Positions 26,284 through 35,486 of a stretch of 64,000 nt of DNA are shown here, piece by piece. How positions within the stretch are numbered: the first letter of the stretch is position 1; every line of letters begins with the position of its first letter. Made by a program: the position numbers and the translations under genes. The DNA comes from Bacteroidota bacterium (lineage in GTDB: Bacteria > Bacteroidota > Bacteroidia > NS11-12g > UBA9320), in assembly GCA_013359235.1 (NCBI GenBank), contig JABWCE010000002.1:1-64000 (forward strand), written 5' to 3'. The notes under the pieces were generated by a model that was not told where the DNA came from, made no database searches, and saw nothing but the letters and a program-made list of their open reading frames with translations.

Positions 26284-28092
26284 ATGAAAACAAAATTAGC
26301 TTTTAGTTTACTTCTTGCATTAACAATAACGTGCAAAGTTTTTTCACAAGGAATTGGAATTAATTCATCAGGTGCTGCGGCAAACAGTTCGTCAGGGCTT
26401 GATGTAGATTTTTCAAACAAAGGAGTATTAATACCCCGTGTATCATTAACGGGCACAAGTGATGTAACAACAATATCAAGTGCAGCCACCTCGCTTATAG
26501 TGTATAACACAGCCAGTGTGAGTGATGTTACTCCGGGTTTTTATTTTTGGAGCGGCTCAGCCTGGGTGCGTTTTGTAACAACAAGCAGTTGGTCGCTCAC
26601 AGGTAATTCTGGCACAACAGACGGCACACATTTTATAGGTACAACAGATGACAAACCCCTAAATTTTAAAGTAAACAACCAAAAAGCCGGTAGAATAGAA
26701 AATACTACAAAAAACACATTTTTTGGATATACTGCAGGTAATGCGATAACATCAGGTGCATATAATACTGCTATGGGATACGAAGCTTTAAAAAGCAATA
26801 CTTCAGGAAACAATCATGTTGCTATTGGCTATCAGGCATTATATAGCAATGATGGTGGAGGTAGTAACTTAGCTATAGGATTTCAATCATTATATAGAAA
26901 CACTAGCGGGTACTCCAATATTTCGATTGGGTATCGTTCTTTATATACCAATATTTCAGGCGTCAATAATACTGCAGTAGGGCACAGTTCTCAATTTTAC
27001 AATACATCCTCAAATAACACATCTTTAGGGCATAATTCATTATTATATAATTCAACAGGATATCATAATTCTGCAGTTGGTAGCTTTTCTTTATATTATA
27101 ATACTGATGGATTTTATAATGTTGCAATTGGAAGTTATTCATTATATGATAATATTTCAGGAGATGAAAATACAGCAGTAGGTAATTATTCTCAATATAG
27201 AACTTCTACAAGCTCAAAAAATACATCATTAGGAACAAATTCTTTATATACAAACACAACGGGATCAGAAAATACAGCATTAGGTTATAATTCTTTATAT
27301 TACAGTACAACAAGCTCAGACAATACAGCAGTTGGAGTATATTCTTTATATAATAACACAACGGGAGCTGAAAATACAGCATTAGGTATTTATTCTCAAT
27401 ATAGTACCACTACAAGCTCAAAAAATACATCATTAGGAGCAAATTCTTTATATAACAATACAACAGGTTATAATAATACTGCAGTAGGTTATGCGGCAGG
27501 GAATTTTACTTCAAGTTCTAACAATTGCACATTTATAGGTTGTAATTCAACAGTATCAACTACACGTTCAAATGTAACAATGCTTGGGGCTTCCATTGCT
27601 AATGCACAATGTACTAATGACGATCAAGTATTGCTTGGCAATACAGCAATTACTTCAATAAGAGCACAAGTTTCAAGTATTACAGCTTATTCTGATGCAC
27701 GTTTTAAGTTTAATATAAAACCAGATGTAAAAGGGCTTGATTTTATAATGAAACTTAAACCTGTAACATACAACCAAAACCCCGAAATACTGCACCAGAT
27801 ATGGGGAACCCCCGATAGCATACTAAAACACATAAAACATGACGAAATAAAGAAAATGAAATTCATAGGATTTTTGGCACAAGATGTAAAAAAAGCAGCC
27901 GACGAGAGTGGTTTTGATTTTCCGGGCATTGATGTACCGCGAAACGACAAAGAAGTTTACAGCCTAAGATATACTGATTTTATAATGCCAATGGTAAAAG
28001 CCATACAGGAACTTAAAGCCGAAAACGATTTATTGAAAGATGAAATTGTAAAACTTAAAGCTACCGTAGGTAAAGTAACAAGCGACAAGTGA
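26284..28092 (+). CDS. Repeat-rich tail-fibre-like protein with S74 domain
   Basis: A 602-residue secreted protein with a signal peptide (LLLALTITCKVFSQ). Residues 30-110 match a start common in these proteins (SSGLDVDFSNKGVLIPRVSL). Residues 161-397 are 14 tandem copies of a 17-residue unit (consensus NTAxGxxSLYxNTTGxx; one copy has 16). The C-terminus has the peptidase S74/intramolecular chaperone motif AYSDARFKFNIKPDVKGLDF, with LKPVTYN and a final coiled coil (ELKAENDLLKDEIVKLKA). S74 domains trimerise phage tail fibres and then cut themselves off; Bacteroidota carry many such surface proteins. The product is probably a trimeric surface fibre or adhesin. A strong terminator follows. Confidence 0.87.
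   Translation: MKTKLAFSLLLALTITCKVFSQGIGINSSGAAANSSSGLDVDFSNKGVLIPRVSLTGTSDVTTISSAATSLIVYNTASVSDVTPGFYFWSGSAWVRFVTTSSWSLTGNSGTTDGTHFIGTTDDKPLNFKVNNQKAGRIENTTKNTFFGYTAGNAITSGAYNTAMGYEALKSNTSGNNHVAIGYQALYSNDGGGSNLAIGFQSLYRNTSGYSNISIGYRSLYTNISGVNNTAVGHSSQFYNTSSNNTSLGHNSLLYNSTGYHNSAVGSFSLYYNTDGFYNVAIGSYSLYDNISGDENTAVGNYSQYRTSTSSKNTSLGTNSLYTNTTGSENTALGYNSLYYSTTSSDNTAVGVYSLYNNTTGAENTALGIYSQYSTTTSSKNTSLGANSLYNNTTGYNNTAVGYAAGNFTSSSNNCTFIGCNSTVSTTRSNVTMLGASIANAQCTNDDQVLLGNTAITSIRAQVSSITAYSDARFKFNIKPDVKGLDFIMKLKPVTYNQNPEILHQIWGTPDSILKHIKHDEIKKMKFIGFLAQDVKKAADESGFDFPGIDVPRNDKEVYSLRYTDFIMPMVKAIQELKAENDLLKDEIVKLKATVGKVTSDK
26764..27474 (+). repeat. Tandem 51 bp repeats coding 17-residue units
   Basis: Fourteen consecutive coding repeats, 51 bp each except one of 48 bp, begin at the AAT codon at 26764. 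Late units are the most alike. A block of units starting with the codons for YSQY at 27187 recurs at 27391, exactly 204 bp or four units later, showing a recent multi-unit duplication. Confidence 0.85.
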
Positions 28093-28097
28093 TGTGA

Positions 28098-28140
28098 ATA
28101 GAACCTGTAAGCTATACTTACAGGTTCTATAAATTTTTTT
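28098..28140 (+). terminator. Strong intrinsic terminator
   Basis: A perfect 14 bp stem (28098-28111 with 28117-28130, arm ATAGAACCTGTAAG) has a 5-base loop and is followed by AAATTTTTTT. It starts 6 bp after the stop of the S74 protein and is the best terminator in the window. Confidence 0.85.
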
Positions 28141-28164
28141 AGAAATTAAAAAAATAAAAAAAAA

Positions 28165-28620
28165 TCAGTTTTGGGGAGTTGGAGGAGGAAAAAACATTTT
28201 GGTTGTTACGGCAATTCTATTCCAAAAATTTATTTGATTTACAATTATAATAATTTGGGCTATTTGATTTTCGCTAAAATGTTTCTTTAAGTTTTCAAAA
28301 GTTATATCATTTACACCATGTTCAGCTATATTTGTTATTTCTTCGGCAAAAGCCAATACAACACGTTCTTCATCGCTAAAAAGCGGGCTTTCTTCCCAGG
28401 CAGAAAGGGCGTAAAGTCGGTTTTCGGTTTCACCCGCCTTTCGTGCATCGCTTGTGTGAAGCTCAATACAATAAGCACATTTGTTTATTTGCGAAACCCT
28501 AATTTTTATCAATTGCCTTAAACTGTATTTTATATCGGTAGTAGAAATATAATTTTCCATAGCATACAGCACTTCGTATGCTTTTGGTTCAAGTTGTTTT
28601 AAACTAATTCTCTGTATCAT
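28165..28620 (-). CDS. Carboxymuconolactone decarboxylase (AhpD-like) protein
   Basis: A 151-residue all-helical protein of the AhpD/CMD superfamily. It shows the redox motif KIRVSQINKCAYCIELHT, in which CxxC and the nearby His form the proton-relay disulfide site. LSAWEESPLFSDEERVVLAFAE and QIIIIVNQINFWNRI complete the family pattern. Members reduce alkyl-hydroperoxide reductase partners or act as peroxidases. It lies 11 bp downstream of the cyclase gene on the same strand and is probably cotranscribed. The substrate is unknown. Confidence 0.88.
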   Translation of the reverse strand: MIQRISLKQLEPKAYEVLYAMENYISTTDIKYSLRQLIKIRVSQINKCAYCIELHTSDARKAGETENRLYALSAWEESPLFSDEERVVLAFAEEITNIAEHGVNDITFENLKKHFSENQIAQIIIIVNQINFWNRIAVTTKMFFPPPTPQN

Positions 28621-28631
28621 CAGGTAATGTA

Positions 28632-29714
28632 TTATTCAACAAAATACATGGTTAGGTCGCCTTTTCCTTTAACATTTATCTGGCCCCTTGGGGAGCATTT
28701 ATATACATCTTTCACTAATTGATATGTTGACTCTGAAATATTAATTTTTCCCACTTCTCCGTTGCTTTCCATTCGGCTTGCGGTATTTACAGTATCGCCA
28801 AATAAATCGTAGGCGTATTTTTTCTTGCTCACCACACCTGCCACAACCGGTCCCGAATGTATTCCAACACGCATATTCCATTGGATTTTGTTTTTTTTAT
28901 TTCTCATCTCCAAATATTTAAACATTTCTTTTGCAGCTTTAATACAAAGCACTGCATGGTCTTTGTTTACTTGCGGCAAACCACACACAGCAAAATAAGC
29001 ATCGCCAATAGTTTTTATTTTTTCTATTCTTAAAGATTCTACGATACTATCAAACTTGCTGAACAATTCATTAAGTTCTTTTACAAGTTTTACAGGAGAA
29101 ATAGAATGAGCCAAAGAAGTAAAATCTTTAAAATCAGTAAAAATTATAGTTACATTATCAAATTTTTTGGTTGATGCTTTTCCTTTTGTTTTAAGCTCTT
29201 TAGCTACTTGTTTTGGAAAAATATTTAAAAGCAGGTCGTCAGATTTTTTCTTTTCTTCTAAAATAGCCATTTCGGCTTTCTTTTTTTCGGTAATATCTCT
29301 AATTATACCGCTGTAATATCTTTTGCCATCATTTTGCCAACTACCGAGTGTAAGTTCTATTGGAAATATTTCACCGTTTTTTTTCTGTGCCCTCAGTTCG
29401 AGAACCTTACCAAGTACACGAGGCTTTTCGCCTTGATTCATTCGTTCAATACCTTCGTTGTGCCTTTGATGCAAATCTGGTGGGATAATCAAAGTTAGTG
29501 GTTGGCCTATTGCTTCTTCGGCTGTAAAACCAAAAATATGTTCGGCCCCGGTATTCCAAAATAAAATTCGATTGGTTTCGTCAGAAGTAATGATAGCATC
29601 ATTTTTTGAACTGCAAATTACCTGAAACCTTTTATTTTGTTCATTAATTTTGCTTTTTATTCTGCTAATTGAAGGTGTATTAATATCAATTTTTTCGGTA
29701 TTTTCAGCTTCCAT
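28632..29714 (-). CDS. PAS domain-class III adenylate/guanylate cyclase
   Basis: A 360-residue cytosolic protein. Residues 30-145 are a PAS domain with its PAC motif (RILFWNTGAEHIFGFTAEEAIG... YYSGIIRDITEKKKAE). A short coiled-coil linker (LNIFPKQVAKELK) leads to a class III cyclase domain with metal-binding FTDFKDFT, IKTIGDAYFAV, and YDLFGDTVNTASRMES carrying the transition-state Asn and Arg. Lys in IEKIKTIGD and Asp in YDLFGDTVN fit ATP preference, but specificity is not certain. No transmembrane helix is seen. The product would be a soluble cAMP-type signalling enzyme controlled by a PAS-bound cue. Confidence 0.88.
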   Translation of the reverse strand: MEAENTEKIDINTPSISRIKSKINEQNKRFQVICSSKNDAIITSDETNRILFWNTGAEHIFGFTAEEAIGQPLTLIIPPDLHQRHNEGIERMNQGEKPRVLGKVLELRAQKKNGEIFPIELTLGSWQNDGKRYYSGIIRDITEKKKAEMAILEEKKKSDDLLLNIFPKQVAKELKTKGKASTKKFDNVTIIFTDFKDFTSLAHSISPVKLVKELNELFSKFDSIVESLRIEKIKTIGDAYFAVCGLPQVNKDHAVLCIKAAKEMFKYLEMRNKKNKIQWNMRVGIHSGPVVAGVVSKKKYAYDLFGDTVNTASRMESNGEVGKINISESTYQLVKDVYKCSPRGQINVKGKGDLTMYFVE

Positions 29715-30028
29715 ATTTTAATTTTTTTTAGTCTTTAACTTATTACTTTTTTGTTTAAATATAATATAGCTTTAAAGCTTGGGTTTTTTACATATATTAA
29801 AATTTGTATATAGACATTAAACTTCTATAAACACTAATTATTTTTCAAAAATATGAAATAAATTCATAGTTTTATTTTGGTTCAAATCTAATGATTTTTT
29901 TAATTTATCAGTATAAATTGAAAAACAAATTGTCATATTTTCGGCGGGTGTCCTCACCAGCATAAACACTATCCTAAATAATTTACATTATAAAAATCTT
30001 AATTGTGTACTGACCGGTATGCAAAATA
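29715..30028. other. Gap with small GC-rich hairpin
   Basis: These 314 bases between the TolC-like gene and the cyclase gene are mostly AT-rich and hold no ORF. A short GC island at 29942-29961 forms the hairpin GC-G-GGTG / CACC-A-GC with loop TCCT (29944-29961). It may be a repeat-element relic or part of the terminator region of the efflux operon, though no T-tract follows closely on either strand. Confidence 0.45.
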
Positions 30029-31348
30029 TTACTTTATCAAATCTCCATTTAATCTCATTAGTTCAATTTCAGCCATTTTAGTAAAGTATCGGGCACTTAT
30101 AAGCCTTGCAATTCCGTCTTCAAAACTTTTTTGAGCTGTCATTAGTTCTATTGAGGTTGAGCTTCCTATTCGGTATCTCTCCATTGCAATTTCAATATTT
30201 TCACTCACAATTTCAATGTTTTCTTCTTCAAGTTTTAGAGCTTTAAGCGAATTGCTGTATTCAACCCAAGCCTTGTAAAGTGCAGTTTCTACAATGCTTG
30301 TGCTTTGTGTAAATAAGGTTTGATTTTGATGCAAAGCTATACGAGAATTTGAAATAAGAGAACGGTTTTTGTATCCGTCAAACAATTTCCAACTTGCTGT
30401 AAAACCTGCATTAAAACCGAGAGTTTGATTGAGTAAAACCAAGCCAACTTGATTTTTACTATTGATAAAATTGTAATTGGCGTTTAAGCCTATTGTTGGA
30501 TACATACTGCTTTTACTCTCTTTTAAAAGGTTTTTGGCTATATCTATATTGTTTTTAGCAAATAAAACCTGACTGTTGTTGTATGTAATTGTTTTTTTTA
30601 ATTCATCATAAGAAAAGTTTGGATTTAGTGGAATTGTATCTAAAACATCTATAATATTATTAACAGGGTATGACAACAATTGATTTAAAGAGGCTTTTAA
30701 ATTTTCTAAGGTTGTTTGATATTTTAATAAATTTGATTTTTGAGTGTTCAAATCGGCTTTTGCCTGAAGTAATTCGAGTTTTGAGCCAGAACCAATATTT
30801 AATTTAGTTTGAGTGATTTTAATTCGTTCATCATTAAGTTTAATTGATTGATTTGTTGCATCAATCAATTTTTGTTGTTTTACTATATCAAAATATATGC
30901 TTGCCAGATTAACAATATTGTTTTCAATTTCAATTTTTAAATTAAGAAATTGTTGATTTTGTATGGATTTTAGTTTTTCGTAGCTAGCAAACATTTTCAT
31001 CCCGTCAAAAACGGTCCAGCCAAGACCTATTCCTGTATTAAATGAATTTGAATTTGCCCCTTTTCTGTCAATATCACTTCCCGATGAAAATTTAAGGTAG
31101 GTATTGTTGTTATTAAAACTCCCGTTTGAATTAATACTTACACTTGGCAAAAAACCTGCATTACCACGTGTAGTATTGTTTTTTGAAATTTGTACCTGAT
31201 CGCTAAAAACACTAATTGAATAATTATTTTTTAAAAGAATTTCAACAGCTTGTTCAAATGATAAAGTAGTTTGAGAAATTGATATTTGAGGAAATAATGC
31301 TAAAGCAAAAAGTACTATTACAGAAATTATTTTATAATTCATTTTCAT
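30029..31348 (-). CDS. TolC-family outer membrane efflux protein
   Basis: A 439-residue outer-membrane channel subunit. The signal peptide is IISVIVLFALALFPQISIS. The body has two repeats of the long amphipathic helices of OEP proteins (ATNQSIKLNDERIKITQTKLNIGSG and KLEEENIEIVSENIEIAMERYRIGS). Such trimers form the tunnel across the outer membrane and periplasm. It is the third gene of an MFP-RND-TolC operon and overlaps the RND pump stop by 17 bp. Confidence 0.92.
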   Translation of the reverse strand: MKMNYKIISVIVLFALALFPQISISQTTLSFEQAVEILLKNNYSISVFSDQVQISKNNTTRGNAGFLPSVSINSNGSFNNNNTYLKFSSGSDIDRKGANSNSFNTGIGLGWTVFDGMKMFASYEKLKSIQNQQFLNLKIEIENNIVNLASIYFDIVKQQKLIDATNQSIKLNDERIKITQTKLNIGSGSKLELLQAKADLNTQKSNLLKYQTTLENLKASLNQLLSYPVNNIIDVLDTIPLNPNFSYDELKKTITYNNSQVLFAKNNIDIAKNLLKESKSSMYPTIGLNANYNFINSKNQVGLVLLNQTLGFNAGFTASWKLFDGYKNRSLISNSRIALHQNQTLFTQSTSIVETALYKAWVEYSNSLKALKLEEENIEIVSENIEIAMERYRIGSSTSIELMTAQKSFEDGIARLISARYFTKMAEIELMRLNGDLIK

Positions 31349-34300
31349 TTTTCATTTGTTTATGTGAAGAAATGTAAGAGTATATGGCAGGTATAACATA
31401 CAAAGTTAAAACAAGTGAAAACAATAAACCGCCAATTACAACTATACCCATACCCATACGGCTTTTGGCACCGGCACCCATAGCAAGTGCTATTGGCAAA
31501 GCTCCTAATGATGTAGCTAAGCTTGTCATTAATATTGGTCGTAAACGATTTACAGCAGCTTGTTCAATTGCCTTTTTTCGTTCAATTCCTTTTTCTCTTA
31601 GTTGATTTGCAAATTCTACTATAAGTATTCCGTTTTTGGTTACAAGACCTATTAGCATTATAATTCCAATTTGGCTGAAAATATTAATAGTTTGATTAAA
31701 ATACCAGAGTGAAAGCAAAGCCCCCGCCATAGCAAGCGGTACAGTGAGCATTATTATTAAAGGATCAATAAAACTTTCGAATTGTGCAGCAAGAACAAGG
31801 TAGATGAGAACGAGTGCCAACACAAAAGCAAACAATATATTTGATGAACTTTCGGCATAATCGCGTGATGCACCAATTAATGCCGTAGAAAAAGTATCAT
31901 CAAGTAATTTATCCGAAATTCTCTCCATTTCTTTAATTCCATCACCAATTGTTTTTCCTGGAGCCAAACCAGCAGAAATAGTTGCAGACTGGTACCTGTT
32001 GTAGTGGTATAGCTGTGGTGGGCTGCTTTGCTCTTCAAAACGAACAACATTATCTAACTGAACCAAATCTCCTCTGTTATTTCGTACATAAATTGATTTT
32101 ATATCAATTATTTCATCGCGGTTTTCTCTGCTGAATTGTCCTATTACCTGATATTGCTTGCCATTCATTGTAAAATAACTAAATCTTTGTGTGCTTAATG
32201 ACAATTGTAGGGTTTGAGCAATATCAATAACCGAAATTCCCAGATTACGGGCTTTATCTCTGTCTATTGTTAAATTAAGTTCAGGTTTATTAAACTTTAA
32301 ATTACAATCAACCATTTGCAAAACAGAACTCTTATTTGCTTCTTCAATAAATTTAGGAACTATTTCTTTTAATTTTTCAAAATTAGGTGCCTGTAAAACA
32401 AATTGAACGGGAAGGCCTCCAAAACCTCCCGAAGAAATTGTTTGCTGTTGTATTACAAATGTTTTTGCTTCGGGAAATTGTCGGGTAATTTTCGTAATAT
32501 AATTTGCAATTTCCTGCTGGCTTCGCTTTCTTTCTTCCTGTTCGGTAAACTTGAGCCTTACAAATCCGGTATTAGTTGCTCCGGAGCCTGTAAATCCGGG
32601 GGCTGTTACGGTTAAGCATACTTTTTTTTCAGGAATTGAATCATTTATAAAATTGGTGAGTTTGTTAATGAATTTATCAGTATATTCAAATGAAGAACCT
32701 TCGGGTGCTGTAATCATTAAGCGCAGCCAGCCCCTATCTTCAAGGGGTGATAACTCTGATGGGATTTTTTTACCAATAATAAAAATTAAAGCAACTGCTA
32801 TAAAGATTATGACAAACGACCACCACCTGACTTTTAAAAACTTAGAAAGAGAATGATTATAATTTTTTATTAACCTCTGAAAAAAAGGTTCGGTAAGCTC
32901 GTAAAACTTACTTTTTTTATGAGGATTTTTTCTTACCAAATATGCGTTTAACATTGGTGTAAGTGAAAGAGATACAAATGCCGAAATCAATACAGCACCG
33001 GCAATAACAACCCCAAACTCTCTAAATAAACGTCCGACAAATCCCTGTAAAAAAATAACCGGCATAAACACAGCCGCAAGTGTAATAGAAGTAGAAATAA
33101 CAGCGAATAAAATTTCGTTTGATCCTTTAATAGCAGCTTCTCGGGGACTCATTCCATCTTCTATTTTTTTAAAAATATTTTCAGTAACTACAATTCCATC
33201 GTCAACAACCAAGCCTGTTGCAAGTACAATTGCTAAAAGCGTAAGTACATTTACCGAAAACCCCATTAAATACATTATAAAAAAGGCTCCAATTAGCGAA
33301 ACAGGGATATCAATCAAAGGACGAAAAGCTACTAACCAATCTCTAAAAAAAAGATAAATAATAAGTATTACAAGAATTATGGCAATTATAAGAGTTTCTT
33401 TAACTTCTGAAATAGATTTTCTGATAAAGGTTGTATTGTCAAGTGCTATATCTAACTTGTAATCCGACGGCAAATCTTTTTTTATTTGTTCTATTCTTTT
33501 ATAAAATTCATTCGCAATTTCAAGATAATTGGCTCCGGGCTGAGGAACAATACCAAGTCCTATCATTGGAACACCGGATTGTCGTAAAATTGTCTCTTCG
33601 TTTTCAGTCCCTAATATTGCATAGCCTACGTCTTTTAATCTTACTACATTGTCGCCCGATGTTTTAATAATCATATTGTTAAAACTCTCTTCGTCAGTAA
33701 ATTTTCCAATAGTTTTAACTGTAAGTTCTGTATTGTTTCCCGCTATTTTACCCGAAGGTAATTCAATATTTTCTTTTTCTAAAGCAAGTTTAATGTCTAA
33801 TGGAGTTAAGCCTTTTGCAGCTAATTTTGCAGGTTCCATCCATATTCTCATCGAATAGCGTTTTTGTCCCCAAATTTGAACATTGCTTACACCTGCAATT
33901 GTTTGAAGCCTTTCGGCTATTACATTTTCAGCAAAATCACTTATTTCTAATTGGTTTTTTGTATCAGATTGTATTGTTAAAGCAAGAATAGCATCAGAAT
34001 TTGCATCAGATTTGGTTACAGTTGGTAGAGCATCAATATCTTGTGGCAATTGTCTTACAGCTTGAGAAACTTTATCGCGAACATCATTTGCAGCCGCTTC
34101 TAAATTAGCATCAAGATTAAATTCTATTGTTATTTGACTTGACCCCTGATTGCTCGAAGAAGAAATAGAACGTATGCCTTCTATTCCATTTAGAGCTTTT
34201 TCTAATGGTTCTGTTACCTGCGATTCAATTACATCAGCATTTGCTCCGGCATAACTTGTTCTTACAGTAATAACAGGTGGATCAATTGATGGATATTCCC

Positions 34301-34403
34301 TTACTCCTAAATATTTATAACCAATACCACCAAACAAAATAATCACTATTGACATAACTATTGCAAGTACAGGACGCTTAATGCTTATTGTTGATAAACT
34401 CAT
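31332..34403 (-). CDS. RND efflux pump, HAE1 (AcrB-like) family
   Basis: A 1023-residue inner-membrane drug/proton antiporter. The N-terminus SLSTISIKRPVLAIVMSIV is the usual first membrane helix, so the ATG at 34403 is preferred over an upstream TTG at 34415. The porter and funnel domains follow, and the membrane core includes GLVVDDGIVVTENIF, with the proton-relay Asp pair in helix 4, and the second half GLVTKNGILIVEFANQ. AcrB-type pumps export drugs, detergents or lipids in complex with MFP and TolC partners, both adjacent here. The substrate cannot be read from the sequence. Confidence 0.93.
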   Translation of the reverse strand: MSLSTISIKRPVLAIVMSIVIILFGGIGYKYLGVREYPSIDPPVITVRTSYAGANADVIESQVTEPLEKALNGIEGIRSISSSSNQGSSQITIEFNLDANLEAAANDVRDKVSQAVRQLPQDIDALPTVTKSDANSDAILALTIQSDTKNQLEISDFAENVIAERLQTIAGVSNVQIWGQKRYSMRIWMEPAKLAAKGLTPLDIKLALEKENIELPSGKIAGNNTELTVKTIGKFTDEESFNNMIIKTSGDNVVRLKDVGYAILGTENEETILRQSGVPMIGLGIVPQPGANYLEIANEFYKRIEQIKKDLPSDYKLDIALDNTTFIRKSISEVKETLIIAIILVILIIYLFFRDWLVAFRPLIDIPVSLIGAFFIMYLMGFSVNVLTLLAIVLATGLVVDDGIVVTENIFKKIEDGMSPREAAIKGSNEILFAVISTSITLAAVFMPVIFLQGFVGRLFREFGVVIAGAVLISAFVSLSLTPMLNAYLVRKNPHKKSKFYELTEPFFQRLIKNYNHSLSKFLKVRWWSFVIIFIAVALIFIIGKKIPSELSPLEDRGWLRLMITAPEGSSFEYTDKFINKLTNFINDSIPEKKVCLTVTAPGFTGSGATNTGFVRLKFTEQEERKRSQQEIANYITKITRQFPEAKTFVIQQQTISSGGFGGLPVQFVLQAPNFEKLKEIVPKFIEEANKSSVLQMVDCNLKFNKPELNLTIDRDKARNLGISVIDIAQTLQLSLSTQRFSYFTMNGKQYQVIGQFSRENRDEIIDIKSIYVRNNRGDLVQLDNVVRFEEQSSPPQLYHYNRYQSATISAGLAPGKTIGDGIKEMERISDKLLDDTFSTALIGASRDYAESSSNILFAFVLALVLIYLVLAAQFESFIDPLIIMLTVPLAMAGALLSLWYFNQTINIFSQIGIIMLIGLVTKNGILIVEFANQLREKGIERKKAIEQAAVNRLRPILMTSLATSLGALPIALAMGAGAKSRMGMGIVVIGGLLFSLVLTLYVIPAIYSYISSHKQMKNENEL

Positions 34404-34418
34404 TTTATAAGTCAATAA

Positions 34419-35486
34419 TTATTTGTTGTTTTTATCAATTGAAATTACTTTAACAGGCGAGCCATTTCTTAGCTGCATAATACCGGTAGTTATTATTGAA
34501 TCGCCAATTTGCAAGCCGCTAACAATTTGTATTTTAGTATCTGTTCTTATCCCTGTTTCAACTTTAATTTGCTCTGCTTTTCCATTTCTGTAAGCAAATA
34601 CTGTTTTGCCTTTTAGTACCGGTATAATAGCCTCTGTAGGAATCATAAGTGCATTTTCAATTTTTGCTAATGGCAAATCTATCTTTGCAAATGAGCCTGG
34701 AAGTAAGTTATTGTTATTTTCGGCAATTGCTCTTAATTGTAAAGTTCGTGTGTTCAAATCTACTTTGGGTTCGATAGCATATACACGTGCATTATGTTTA
34801 ATGTTGCTGCCTTCTACATTAAATTGAATAATATCACCTACTTTTACAATTTCAACGTATTTTTCAGGAATAGAAAAATCTATTTTTATTGGATTTAATT
34901 GTTGTATTGAAGCAATTCTGCTTGTAGGCGATACATAACTGCCCTCGCTAATATATCGCAATCCTATAATTCCTGAAAAAGGTGCTCTTATTTCTGTTTT
35001 TGCTATCTGAGCATTTATAAATTCCAAATCAGCTTTCGAAGAATTATACATATTCAAGGTTATATCAAAATCTTCCTGACTAATGCCCTTAATGGAGAGA
35101 AGTTGTTTCTGGCGGTTTAGTTTTTCTTCGTTTATTTTTATTTGTAATTCGATTTTACTTAACTGTGCTCTATATTCTGTATCATTAATTTTTACTAATA
35201 GCTCGCCTTTTGATACTTTTTTACCTTCTTTCATGTTTAAAAACACTACTTTCCCTGAAATTTCGGGAGTTAAAATTGCTTCTTCATTTGCTATAAGTGT
35301 CCCAGTAGCCGAAACATTGTTTGAAAGTTGCTGCGGTTTTACAATATATACTGTTACAGAATTTTCTTGGTGAAATCCTTGCTTGCCCGACGATTTTTTT
35401 TCATTTTCATCATTGGGAGATATGAATAGCAGCTTTATTGCTGCCAATACACCAATTACTACAACTATCCAGATTGTCTTTTTCAT
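34419..35486 (-). CDS. RND periplasmic adaptor (HlyD/AcrA-like)
   Basis: A 355-residue membrane fusion protein. The N-terminal membrane anchor (TIWIVVVIGVLAAIKLLFI) is followed by a lipoyl-type segment (GKVVFLNMKEGKKVSKGELLVKI), a helical hairpin of about 60 residues, a second lipoyl half (IRAPFSGIIGLRYISEGSYV) and the beta-barrel domain. It links the RND pump to TolC. It is the first gene of the operon and ends 15 bp before the preferred pump start. Confidence 0.92.
   Translation of the reverse strand: MKKTIWIVVVIGVLAAIKLLFISPNDENEKKSSGKQGFHQENSVTVYIVKPQQLSNNVSATGTLIANEEAILTPEISGKVVFLNMKEGKKVSKGELLVKINDTEYRAQLSKIELQIKINEEKLNRQKQLLSIKGISQEDFDITLNMYNSSKADLEFINAQIAKTEIRAPFSGIIGLRYISEGSYVSPTSRIASIQQLNPIKIDFSIPEKYVEIVKVGDIIQFNVEGSNIKHNARVYAIEPKVDLNTRTLQLRAIAENNNNLLPGSFAKIDLPLAKIENALMIPTEAIIPVLKGKTVFAYRNGKAEQIKVETGIRTDTKIQIVSGLQIGDSIITTGIMQLRNGSPVKVISIDKNNK

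Noticed and set aside
26284-28092. Tail-fibre-like gene as part of a prophage
   Set aside because: No capsid, terminase or other phage genes are nearby, and the signal peptide and a neighbouring T9SS gene favour a cellular surface protein.
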